A stretch of DNA of 64,000 bases from contig NZ_JAVFVR010000008.1 of NCBI RefSeq assembly GCF_030929595.1, positions 124,001 to 188,000 of the forward strand. The letters run 5' to 3'. Below are positions 52,806-60,749 of the stretch, one piece after another. The stretch is from Flavobacterium sp. LHD-85 (GTDB lineage: Bacteria; Bacteroidota; Bacteroidia; Flavobacteriales; Flavobacteriaceae). Positions within the stretch are counted from its first letter, which is position 1. Each line of letters opens with the position of its first letter. The notes below the pieces were generated by a model. The model saw only the letters and a list, made by a program, of their open reading frames with translations, was not told the origin of the DNA and did no database searches. The position numbers and the translations under genes were made by a program.

Positions 52806-55223
52806 ATGATCAAACATAAAAACATATTTCAAAAAATTACAATTACCTTATTGTTTTCAGTATCAGTTTTTGCGCAAAAGCAAGCCAGAATTGTAGAAGA
52901 TTTCAATAAAAATTGGAACTTCAAATTAGGAGATTATCCTGATGCGATAAATGCTAATTTCAATGTATTAGATTGGAGAACACTTCAATTGCCTCACGAT
53001 TGGAGTATTGAAGGCGCTTTTGATAAAGATGCCAAAACCAAACAAGCACAAGGATTTTTATCGGCTGGAAAAGGCTGGTATCGTAAAGTTTTTACTATTC
53101 CTGCAAATTGGAAAAACAAAACAGTTTCGATTGAATTTGATGGTGTTTTTAAGAACAGTGAAGTTTTCATTAATGGAAAATCATTAGGAGTTCGCCCAAA
53201 TGGTTATATTTCTTTTGGATATGACTTGACGCAATATTTAAACTTTGGAAAATTAAATACGATTGCCGTAAAAGTTGATAACGATGCACAACCGAATTCA
53301 AGATGGTATACAGGTTCAGGGATTTATAGAAATGTACGTTTAGTTGCAACTAATAAAATTCATGTAGCAAAATGGGGAACTTATGTAACTACAAGAATTA
53401 TTTCTAAAGAAAAAGCTGTTGTTGATATTGATATTGACGTTAAGAATGATTTGACTAAGAATAAACTTTTTAAGTTAGTCTCGACAGTTTTAGATAAAAA
53501 CAATATTGAAGTAGCAAAAGGAATTTCCGATGGAAATATTCCTGCAAATTCAATATTACAAGTTAGACAGAATATCAATATGGAAAACCCAATTCTTTGG
53601 GATACAGAAAATCCATATTTATATAAAATAAGCACTAAAGTTTATGATGGCTCAACTTTAATTGATACCTATGAAACACCGCTTGGTTTTAGATACTTCA
53701 ATTTCGATTCAGAAAAAGGATTTTCATTAAACGGTGTTCCAACTAAAATTTACGGCGTTTGTCTGCATCATGATAATGGCGCTTTGGGTGCGATTGAAAA
53801 TATTCATGCCGTTCGTAGGAAACTGACTTTGATGAAAGAAATGGGAGCCAACGCTATTAGAATGTCTCATAATCCGCATTCTTTGGAAATGATGCAATTG
53901 TGCGACGAAATGGGATTCATTGTTCAGGATGAAGCTTTCGACGTTTGGAAAAAGAAAAAAGTAACCAACGATTACCATAAAGATTGGGATGCTTGGCACA
54001 AACAGGATTTAGAAGATTTTATCAAAAGAGATCGTAATCATCCTTCAGTTATGATGTGGAGTATTGGGAACGAAATCAGAGAACAGTTTGATTCAACTGG
54101 AATCGCGATTACCAGAGAATTAGCTAAAATTGTAAAATCACTAGACACAACTCGTCCAGTAACTTCGGCTTTGACCGAAAATGTAATTGAGAAAAACTTC
54201 ATTTACCAATCGGGAGCTTTGGATCTATTGGGATTCAATTACAAACACGAAGATTATAAAGATTTCCCAACTAAATTTAAAGGGCAAAAAATATTAGCTT
54301 CAGAAAGTGTTTCGGCTTTAGAAACGCGCGGACACTATGATTTTCCTGATGGAATTAAAGCGTGGCCAACAAAACATGGCGCTGCATTTGACGGAAATGC
54401 CGATTGGACAGTTTCGGCTTACGATCAGGTAAAATCGTATTGGGGAGCAACGCACGAAGAAAACTGGAAAACGATCAAAAAACAGGATTTCATGGCTGGA
54501 ACTTTTATCTGGACAGGATTCGATTATATCGGAGAACCTGATCCGTACCCATTTCCTGCAAGAAGTTCGTATTTCGGAATTGTTGATCTAGCTGGACTTC
54601 CAAAAGATGTGTATTATATGTACCAAAGCGAATGGTCGAACAAAACGGTTCTGCATATTTTACCACATTGGAACTGGAAAAAAGATCAAGAAGTTGAAGT
54701 TTGGGCGTATTATAATAATGCTGATGAAGTGGAATTATTCCTAAACGGAAAGTCGTTAGGAAAGAAATCAAAACAAAATGATGATTTGCATATTTCTTGG
54801 CGTGTAAAATTTGAACCGGGAACATTAAAAGCAATTTCAAGAAAGAATGGAAATGTAGTTTTAGAGAAAGAAATTCATACCGCTGGAGAAGCTTCTAAAA
54901 TTGATTTAAAAGCTGAAAAAACTACAATCAAAAATGATACTTACGATTTGGTTTACGTTACGGTTTCAATGTTGGATAAAGACGGAAATTTAGTACCAAA
55001 CGCAATGGATTTAATCAATTTTGAAGTAAGTGGTGGAGGAAAATTAGTTGGGGTTGATAATGGTTATCAGGCCAATTTGGATTCTTTTAAAGCCAATTCT
55101 TGTAAATTGTTTAATGGGAAATGTATTGTGATAATTCAGTCGAATGGGAAAAAAGAAAATATCAAGTTGAAGGCGACAACTCAAAATTTGCAAGCTTCAA
55201 CAATTGAAGTTAAAGTGAATTAA
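52806..55223 (+). CDS. GH2 beta-galactosidase-type glycosidase
   Basis: A secreted enzyme of 805 residues with the canonical GH2 layout. Signal peptide ending VSVFAQ. The sugar-binding domain has LPHDWSIEGAFDKDAK and GKGWYRKVFTIP; the immunoglobulin-like domain follows; the barrel has GVCLHHDNGALG, MSHNPHSLEMMQLCDEMGF, MMWSIGNEIREQF (Glu 423, acid/base), and ILASESVSALETRG (Glu 500, nucleophile candidate). FIWTGFDYIGEPDPYPFPAR and WSNKTVLHILPHWNW are typical of the Bacteroidota group. Additional beta domains (DLINFEVSGGGKLVGVDNG) end the protein. It is the last of the contiguous enzyme series. Probable targets are beta-galactosyl residues of RG-I or galactan side chains. Confidence 0.92.
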   Translation: MIKHKNIFQKITITLLFSVSVFAQKQARIVEDFNKNWNFKLGDYPDAINANFNVLDWRTLQLPHDWSIEGAFDKDAKTKQAQGFLSAGKGWYRKVFTIPANWKNKTVSIEFDGVFKNSEVFINGKSLGVRPNGYISFGYDLTQYLNFGKLNTIAVKVDNDAQPNSRWYTGSGIYRNVRLVATNKIHVAKWGTYVTTRIISKEKAVVDIDIDVKNDLTKNKLFKLVSTVLDKNNIEVAKGISDGNIPANSILQVRQNINMENPILWDTENPYLYKISTKVYDGSTLIDTYETPLGFRYFNFDSEKGFSLNGVPTKIYGVCLHHDNGALGAIENIHAVRRKLTLMKEMGANAIRMSHNPHSLEMMQLCDEMGFIVQDEAFDVWKKKKVTNDYHKDWDAWHKQDLEDFIKRDRNHPSVMMWSIGNEIREQFDSTGIAITRELAKIVKSLDTTRPVTSALTENVIEKNFIYQSGALDLLGFNYKHEDYKDFPTKFKGQKILASESVSALETRGHYDFPDGIKAWPTKHGAAFDGNADWTVSAYDQVKSYWGATHEENWKTIKKQDFMAGTFIWTGFDYIGEPDPYPFPARSSYFGIVDLAGLPKDVYYMYQSEWSNKTVLHILPHWNWKKDQEVEVWAYYNNADEVELFLNGKSLGKKSKQNDDLHISWRVKFEPGTLKAISRKNGNVVLEKEIHTAGEASKIDLKAEKTTIKNDTYDLVYVTVSMLDKDGNLVPNAMDLINFEVSGGGKLVGVDNGYQANLDSFKANSCKLFNGKCIVIIQSNGKKENIKLKATTQNLQASTIEVKVN

Positions 55224-55224
55224 T

Positions 55225-55362
55225 CTCGCAAAGTTACGAAGTCACAAAGTTTTTTTAACCATATAAGTTATGTAAGCGATTTTAAGTTTTTACTTAATTG
55301 AACTTACATAACTTATATGGTTTATTTTTATTAAAAACTTTGCGTCTCTGCGACTTTGCGAG
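55225..55362. repeat. Nested palindrome: 'CGCAAAGT' arms around 'ACCATATAAG' arms
   Basis: Outer arms CTCGCAAAGTTACGAAGTCA (55225-55244) and CTCTGCGACTTTGCGAG (55346-55362). Inside is a perfect 20-bp inverted repeat, AACCATATAAGTTATGTAAG (55257-55276) and its exact reverse complement at 55303-55322. The two families have no sequence in common. The element starts one base after the GH2 stop codon. Confidence 0.9.
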
Positions 55363-55393
55363 ATTCTTTTATACATTTATAAAAAAAAAACAA

Positions 55394-55951
55394 ATGACAC
55401 CTACTTTTTTTGCAGATCAGAACGATTTTAGAAAATGGCTAGAGAAAAACCACAAAGGCGAAAAAGAATTTTTGGTAGGTTTTTATAAAGTTACAAGCAA
55501 AAAACCTTCTATGAGTTGGTCAGAATCGGTTGATCAGGCGCTTTGTTTTGGCTGGATTGATGGTGTTAGAAAATCTATTGATGCAGAAAGTTATACAATT
55601 CGTTTTACGCCGAGAAAACCTTCAAGTATCTGGAGTGCCATTAATATTCAAAAGATAGAAGATTTAACAAAAGCGGGTTTAATGACCGATGCTGGTTTAA
55701 AAGCGTTTAGTTTTAGAACCGAAAATAAGTCTAAGATTTATTCGCACGAAAAAGAACCAGTTCCGCTTTTGGAATCGTATGAAAAAGAGTTTAAAAGCAA
55801 CAGAACCGCATGGGAGTTTTTTGAGAAGCAATCGCCTTCATACAAGAAAGTTATGATTCATTGGATTATGAGTGCCAAACAAGAAAAAACACAGCTTTCA
55901 AGACTTGAAAAAACTATTGTAGAGAGCGAAAAACAGAAAAGAGTACTATAA
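55394..55951 (+). CDS. YdeI/OmpD-associated family protein
   Basis: A cytosolic protein of 185 residues. The ATG at 55394 starts MTPTFFADQNDFRKWLEKN, the usual opening of this family; an upstream in-frame ATG at 55298 lies inside the repeat and adds an implausible leader. Landmarks: KEFLVGFYKVTSKKPSMSWS, ALCFGWIDGVRKSIDAESY, FTPRKPSSIWSAINIQK, and a C-terminal KKVMIHWIMSAKQEKTQLSRLEK, which is the YdeI OmpD-associated C-terminal region. The family is linked to bacteriocin or antimicrobial-peptide tolerance in some reports, but its biochemical role is not settled. It has no visible link to pectin use and marks the end of the sugar locus. Confidence 0.85.
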   Translation: MTPTFFADQNDFRKWLEKNHKGEKEFLVGFYKVTSKKPSMSWSESVDQALCFGWIDGVRKSIDAESYTIRFTPRKPSSIWSAINIQKIEDLTKAGLMTDAGLKAFSFRTENKSKIYSHEKEPVPLLESYEKEFKSNRTAWEFFEKQSPSYKKVMIHWIMSAKQEKTQLSRLEKTIVESEKQKRVL

Positions 55952-55999
55952 ATATTTCGAATAAAATCGTTATTTTAGTGATCTGACTTTTAGTGAAAT

Positions 56000-56644
56000 A
56001 TGGAAAAAGAAAATACCACAACAATTAAAGGGGAGATTTTGCTGGGTATTATTTTTGCCCTAGAATTATATGGCTTGCCTGTACAGTTTTATTTGCTTCT
56101 AAAAAATCCTGAATTTACTTTTTTCAGCGCAGCAGTTCGTTTTTTTAGTTTCTTTACTATTACGACCAATACGATCGTTTTTCTTTGCAGTGCTTTGTTG
56201 TTATTTGGCGGTAAAAGTAAGTCAAATGCTTTTTTCAAAAAATGTACTACAATCACTGGGATAACAGTTTACATTTTAATTGTCGGAATTGTTTTTAATG
56301 TGCTCCTTCGCCCAATTCTAGATTTGCAAGGACATCATCGCATTGTAAGTGAAATTTTCCATACTGTTGTTCCTGTTTTATTTTTCTTTTTCTGGCTGTT
56401 TTTTGTAAGTCCAGAAAAAATCTCTTTTAAGACCATTTGGCTTTGGTTGGTTTACCCGATTATTTATATGATTTATACCATATTCCACGGTTTTATTTCC
56501 AGTTTTTATCCTTATCCTTTTATAGACGTTACAAAACTCGGGTTGCAAACAGCGCTTATAAATGGGATATTTGTTTTAATCTCTTTTGTGGTTTTGTCCG
56601 TGATTTTGATTTTAATTTCAAAAACGAGAATTAAAAGAGTATAA
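56000..56644 (+). CDS. Pr6Pr-family six-helix membrane protein
   Basis: An integral membrane protein of 214 residues with six predicted hydrophobic helices (starting near residues 12, 40, 84, 120, 147 and 185). The conserved elements of the Pr6Pr family are present: FFSFFTITTNTIVFLCSALL after helix two, RPILDLQGHHRIVSEIFHTVVPVLFFFFW, and the short motif YPIIYMIYTIFHGF. It has no cytoplasmic domain and no known catalytic role. The gene starts 48 bp after YdeI. Homologues are small uncharacterised inner-membrane proteins. Confidence 0.8.
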   Translation: MEKENTTTIKGEILLGIIFALELYGLPVQFYLLLKNPEFTFFSAAVRFFSFFTITTNTIVFLCSALLLFGGKSKSNAFFKKCTTITGITVYILIVGIVFNVLLRPILDLQGHHRIVSEIFHTVVPVLFFFFWLFFVSPEKISFKTIWLWLVYPIIYMIYTIFHGFISSFYPYPFIDVTKLGLQTALINGIFVLISFVVLSVILILISKTRIKRV

Positions 56645-56687
56645 ATTATCTGTAAATGAGATTTCTTATTTTTAAAATTTCAAAAGC

Positions 56688-56718
56688 TTTGGAAGACAAA
56701 AATTACCAATTATATTTG
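56688..56718 (+). promoter_or_regulatory. Strong Bacteroidota promoter for the GRDP-like/TIGR04222-like gene
   Basis: TTTG (56688-56691, -33 element), a 19-bp spacer, and TATATTTG (56711-56718), an exact match to the TAnnTTTG -7 consensus. Transcription would start near 56722-56726, only a few bases before the ATG at 56730, which favours the second ATG at 56748. Confidence 0.6.
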
Positions 56719-56747
56719 AGGTAAATTCAATGATTAAAAATGTCTTT

Positions 56748-58115
56748 ATGAATAACATTCTTTGGGAAAAAGTTCAGGATTTTAATTTTGATAATGCAAT
56801 CGACCAATACGGATTTTCTACAAGATTAGCACTCGAAAATCATTGGACATTATACTTTACTCAAACTGCTTTATTAGAATATAAGAAATTCATGTTTCTG
56901 GCTGCAACCCAGAATGAAATGGTTTCTCCTTCAGGAATAGTTGATATTGTCTGGCATCAGCATTTAATTTTTACCAATTCATATACCGATTTTTGCGATC
57001 TTTTAGGTAAAAGAATAGAACATATTCCATCAACTCATAATAAATCCGAGTTTGAAAAATTTCATAAAGCAAAAGAACGCACTAAGGAGTTATATGAAAT
57101 TAATTTTGGAATCCAGCCTTTGTATGTTTGGCATTATAATAATGAATTGGACTCGTTAGAACTTGAAAAAAGCAAGTTCGATATTTTAAAAGTTAAAAAA
57201 GGATTTTTAAAGTATGCTATAATCGCTTCTATTCCAGTTTGTTTATTGATTTATCCTCTTTTAATAAAAATTAAAAACCCCGATTTTTTGATTGGTTATT
57301 TTATATTGTTTTTTCTCATTATTATATTATTGGAATTTTATATAAGAAGAAGTTTTTTTTCTTTATTTGATGAAGTTAAATCAAACCCAATTGTTCAAAA
57401 TCTTACTGCTTTTGAGTTGGTTTTCTTTAAAGAAGATAAGTTGGAAAAGGTGGTAGACGGTGTAGTTAATAATCTGATTCAGAATAAAAAAATAAGAATC
57501 TTAACAAACGACAGATTAGAATTAATTGATGAAAGTTTTGGGAAAAATAAGTATGAAAATTGCGTAATCGAAATCATGAAAGATTTTGACCCGATGCCTT
57601 ACAGGCAACTGTGTCATGCTGTGATGCAAAAACCGATTTTTGAACAAATACAAAAAGCTACTTATAGAATTAGAAACAGAATTATTGCTTCAAAAGGATT
57701 TGCTTCTATTGTTATTTCGGCAATGATAGTTTTGGGATTATTTCTAACTATTATATTTAGCAGATTATTTACCGGAATTTGGAGAGATAAACCTGTAATG
57801 TTTTTGATATTTGCTATTATTCCTATAGTGTTAATTTCTATTGGCTATGTAAGTGGAATTATAAATTTGATGTTCTCAAAGGTTATTCCGTCTGCTTTAA
57901 AAAAGGAAATTAAAATAAACAATAAGGTTGAAGATAATTGGGAGTGGAAGTATTTTCTATATGGAAATGTAGTGCTTTCGAGTTTCTTTATTCCAATAAC
58001 TAATGATAATAGTAGTACCAACAATTCTGATAACTCAAGATCTGGCAGTTCTTCTTGCGGAAGTTCTTGTGGAAGTTCTTGTGGCGGTGGCTGTGGTGGA
58101 TGCGGTGGCGATTAG
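56748..58115 (+). CDS. GRDP-like / TIGR04222-like membrane protein with Cys-Gly-rich tail
   Basis: A protein of about 455 residues (461 if the ATG at 56730 is used; promoter position favours 56748). Residues about 1-130 contain SGIVDIVWHQHLIFTNSYTD, the W-H-x-H helix typical of the glycine-rich-domain-protein (GRDP-like) family. Two pairs of hydrophobic helices follow (about 158-200 and 320-370), with an intervening cytosolic region that includes YENCVIEIMKDFDPMPYRQL. This resembles TIGR04222-type membrane proteins. The last 37 residues are Asn/Ser-rich, then a Cys/Gly/Ser tail with five Cys in a regular CG-SS pattern, also usual for TIGR04222 proteins. Such tails may bind metal or be crosslinked. 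No function is known to me. Confidence 0.62.
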   Translation: MNNILWEKVQDFNFDNAIDQYGFSTRLALENHWTLYFTQTALLEYKKFMFLAATQNEMVSPSGIVDIVWHQHLIFTNSYTDFCDLLGKRIEHIPSTHNKSEFEKFHKAKERTKELYEINFGIQPLYVWHYNNELDSLELEKSKFDILKVKKGFLKYAIIASIPVCLLIYPLLIKIKNPDFLIGYFILFFLIIILLEFYIRRSFFSLFDEVKSNPIVQNLTAFELVFFKEDKLEKVVDGVVNNLIQNKKIRILTNDRLELIDESFGKNKYENCVIEIMKDFDPMPYRQLCHAVMQKPIFEQIQKATYRIRNRIIASKGFASIVISAMIVLGLFLTIIFSRLFTGIWRDKPVMFLIFAIIPIVLISIGYVSGIINLMFSKVIPSALKKEIKINNKVEDNWEWKYFLYGNVVLSSFFIPITNDNSSTNNSDNSRSGSSSCGSSCGSSCGGGCGGCGGD

Positions 58116-58293
58116 AAAAATAAAGTTTTCATTGTTTTTTATTCTGCAATGATAAAAAGAAATTAAATTTCTTAAATAAGTACATTTAAAACCCATAGCG
58201 CTGTGAAATCTGTTGTTGGTCGAAATTCTGTATATCAAAAAATCAATTTATAGTACATTTATGCTTTATAGACTATTTTAAAGCAAATCAGCA

Positions 58294-60387
58294 ATGAAAA
58301 AAATATTTCTTTCCTTATGTCTTTTTGGTGTAATTTCTAGTGCTTCAAGTCAGGAATTGACGAATGCTCCAAAGCCTTTTGGACCGTTTCCAACACAAAA
58401 ACAAATCGATTGGCAGGAAATGGAATTTTATGCTTTTGTGCATTTTTCGCTTAATACATTTACCAATAAAGAATGGGGTTACGGAGACGAATCTCCGGAA
58501 CTTTTTAATCCGTCGCAGTTAGATGTTCGTCAGTGGGCGCGTGTGGTAAAAGAAGCGGGAATGAAAGGAATTATTCTGGTTGCCAAACACCACGATGGTT
58601 TTTGTCTTTGGCCTTCAGCATATACAGAACGTTCTGTAAAAAATTCGCCTTGGGAAAACGGAAAAGGTGATTTGGTCAAAGAATTGGCCGCAGCTTGCAA
58701 AGAATATGATTTAAAATTAGGTTTATACCTTTCACCTTGGGATAGAAATCACCCGCAATACGGCAAGCCTGAATATATCACGTATTTCAGAAATCAGTTA
58801 AAAGAATTATTGACGAATTACGGAGACGTTTTCGAGATGTGGTTTGATGGTGCAAATGGTGGGGACGGTTATTATGGCGGTGCAAATGAAACTAGAAAAA
58901 TCAATTCGCTGACTTATTATAATTGGGATGAAACCTATAAATTAATTTACGATATCGCGCCAAAAACTTTAGTTTGGGGCGTTGGACCATCTGAAGCAAG
59001 ATGGATTGGAAATGAAGAAGGTCGTGCAGGAAAAACCAATTGGTCGCTACTACGCCAGAAAGATGAATTGGCTGGAAAAGTGCATTATACCGAATTTATG
59101 TCTGGACACGAAGACGGAGAAAAATGGGTTCCGGGAGAAGCTGATGTCTCTATAAGACCGGGATGGTTTTATCATTCAGTTGAAGACGATAAGGTTCGTT
59201 CGCTTGACGAAATGGTTGATATTTATTACGAATCGATTGGACGAAATGCGACTTTATTATTAAATCTTCCAGTTGATACTCGCGGTTTGGTTCATGAAAA
59301 TGACGAAGCAAGATTGAAAGAATTGGTTGCGACAATTAAAGCCGATTTCCAAACAGAATTACTAGCAGGAACTCAGGTTCAGGCTTCAAACATTCGTGCA
59401 AACGATTCTAATTTCGGTCCGCAAAATGTTATTGACGGAAATAAAAATACGTATTGGGCAACAGACGATAAAGTAAAACAGGCTACAGTTGAATTTACGT
59501 TTAAAAAGCCAACAGCAATCAATAGAATTTTACTTCAAGAATATATTAAATTGGGTCAGCGTGTAAAAGCGTTTTCTATTGAAGTAAAAGTGGACGGACA
59601 ATGGAAAACTATTGCCAATGAAACTACTATTGGCTACAAAAGAATTTTGCGTTTAGATCGCGTTACGGCTTCGGCACTTAGAGTAAATGTATTGGATGCA
59701 AAATCGGGATTTGTAATCAGTACAATCGAAGCTTACAATGCGCCGACTTTTGTAAAAGAGCCACAAATTCTTAGAGATAAAAATGGTTTAGTTACAATTA
59801 AATCGGAAGAAGGAAATGCTATTTATTACACTTTAGATGGAAAGACGCCTACTGAAAAAAGCACTTTATACAAAGCACCATTCGTATATAATAAAGAAGT
59901 AGAAATTAAAGCTATTTCAAGAAATGCTAAAGAGAAAATCAACAGTGGCATAAAGTCGGCAAAATATGGTGTTTCTAAAGAGAAATGGAAAGTAATTTCG
60001 GTTTCGAGCGGTGATAGTAATTCGGTTGAAAAAATTATTGACGGAAATGCGAATACAGATTGGAGTTTTGGAAACGAAGAAAACAAACTGCCACAAAGTG
60101 TTGTTATTGATATGGGAGAATTGATCAGTATTAAAGGTTTTACTTATACGCCACAGCAGGTTGGTAACAATTTAAATTTGATTTCAAATTATGAATTGTA
60201 TACAAGTGTAGATAGTTTTTATTGGGACAAACAATCAGAAGGAGAATTTTCAAATATTAAACATAACCCAATTGAACAAGTAAAGAGTTTTTCTGCAGTA
60301 AAAGCAAGATTTTTGAAATTTGTCGCGACAGCTGCGGTCGGAAAAGCACAAACAGTTTCGATAGCTGAAATTGGAGTTGTGGAATAA
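58294..60387 (+). CDS. GH29 alpha-L-fucosidase with two F5/8-type C domains
   Basis: A secreted enzyme of 697 residues removing alpha-L-fucose by retention. Signal peptide MKKIFLSLCLFGVISSASS. The catalytic TIM barrel (about 25-350) has FYAFVHFSLNTFTNKEWGYG, KGIILVAKHHDGFCLWPS, YLSPWDRNHPQYG and FEMWFDGANGG, placing the nucleophile at Asp 185. ATLLLNLPVDTRG marks its end. A discoidin/F5-8 type C module (about 360-495; NVIDGNKNTYWATDD) is followed by a chitobiase-C-like beta domain (IYYTLDGKTPTEKSTLY) and a second discoidin module (ANTDWSFGNEENKLPQS) to the end. It lies apart from the main block by three unrelated genes and probably has its own promoter. Fucosylated xyloglucan or pectic side chains are plausible substrates. 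Confidence 0.92.
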   Translation: MKKIFLSLCLFGVISSASSQELTNAPKPFGPFPTQKQIDWQEMEFYAFVHFSLNTFTNKEWGYGDESPELFNPSQLDVRQWARVVKEAGMKGIILVAKHHDGFCLWPSAYTERSVKNSPWENGKGDLVKELAAACKEYDLKLGLYLSPWDRNHPQYGKPEYITYFRNQLKELLTNYGDVFEMWFDGANGGDGYYGGANETRKINSLTYYNWDETYKLIYDIAPKTLVWGVGPSEARWIGNEEGRAGKTNWSLLRQKDELAGKVHYTEFMSGHEDGEKWVPGEADVSIRPGWFYHSVEDDKVRSLDEMVDIYYESIGRNATLLLNLPVDTRGLVHENDEARLKELVATIKADFQTELLAGTQVQASNIRANDSNFGPQNVIDGNKNTYWATDDKVKQATVEFTFKKPTAINRILLQEYIKLGQRVKAFSIEVKVDGQWKTIANETTIGYKRILRLDRVTASALRVNVLDAKSGFVISTIEAYNAPTFVKEPQILRDKNGLVTIKSEEGNAIYYTLDGKTPTEKSTLYKAPFVYNKEVEIKAISRNAKEKINSGIKSAKYGVSKEKWKVISVSSGDSNSVEKIIDGNANTDWSFGNEENKLPQSVVIDMGELISIKGFTYTPQQVGNNLNLISNYELYTSVDSFYWDKQSEGEFSNIKHNPIEQVKSFSAVKARFLKFVATAAVGKAQTVSIAEIGVVE

Positions 60388-60620
60388 AAGTCTTTTTTTG
60401 GGAAAACAAAATTGTTTTAAAAAGAGCCGATATTGGAATATTTATAAGATTATGTTCTACATTAAAACCTCGGAGGGGTGAAATATTTATAGATTACCAT
60501 AAAGGAAATGAAGAAAGCTCCAGCGGAGCGACATATAATACGATTGTAGAAAAATATGTCGCTCTGCTGGAGCTTTGATTTTGTAATCGTTGATTATTTC
60601 TATAAATATTAAGCTTCTCC
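60388..60620. repeat. 'GCTCCAGCGGAGCGACAT' inverted repeat, right-hand copy
   Basis: A perfect-but-one palindrome, AGCTCCAGCGGAGCGACAT (60516-60534) and ATGTCGCTCTGCTGGAGCT (60555-60573), is flanked by TGAAATATTTATAGA (60479-60493) and TTTCTATAAATATTAAGC. The same parts form the element at 181-412, in a different order. The rest of the 362-bp gap up to 60749 (60621-60749) is AT-rich with no clear promoter and no ORF. Confidence 0.8.
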
Positions 60621-60749
60621 GAAGCATATAAAAAAAGGAGTTGCTTTTTTGAAACTGTCCTATTTTGTCTTTTGCCGAAGCTTAGCCGTTATTAGTCGAA
60701 TTTTTAGTACAAGCGGATAATATAATTCTACTTTTATCTTAGTAATTAA

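Noticed and set aside
58007..58112. Cys/Gly tail as a RiPP precursor
   Set aside because: It is fused to a membrane protein, and no maturase, protease or transporter of a RiPP cluster is near.
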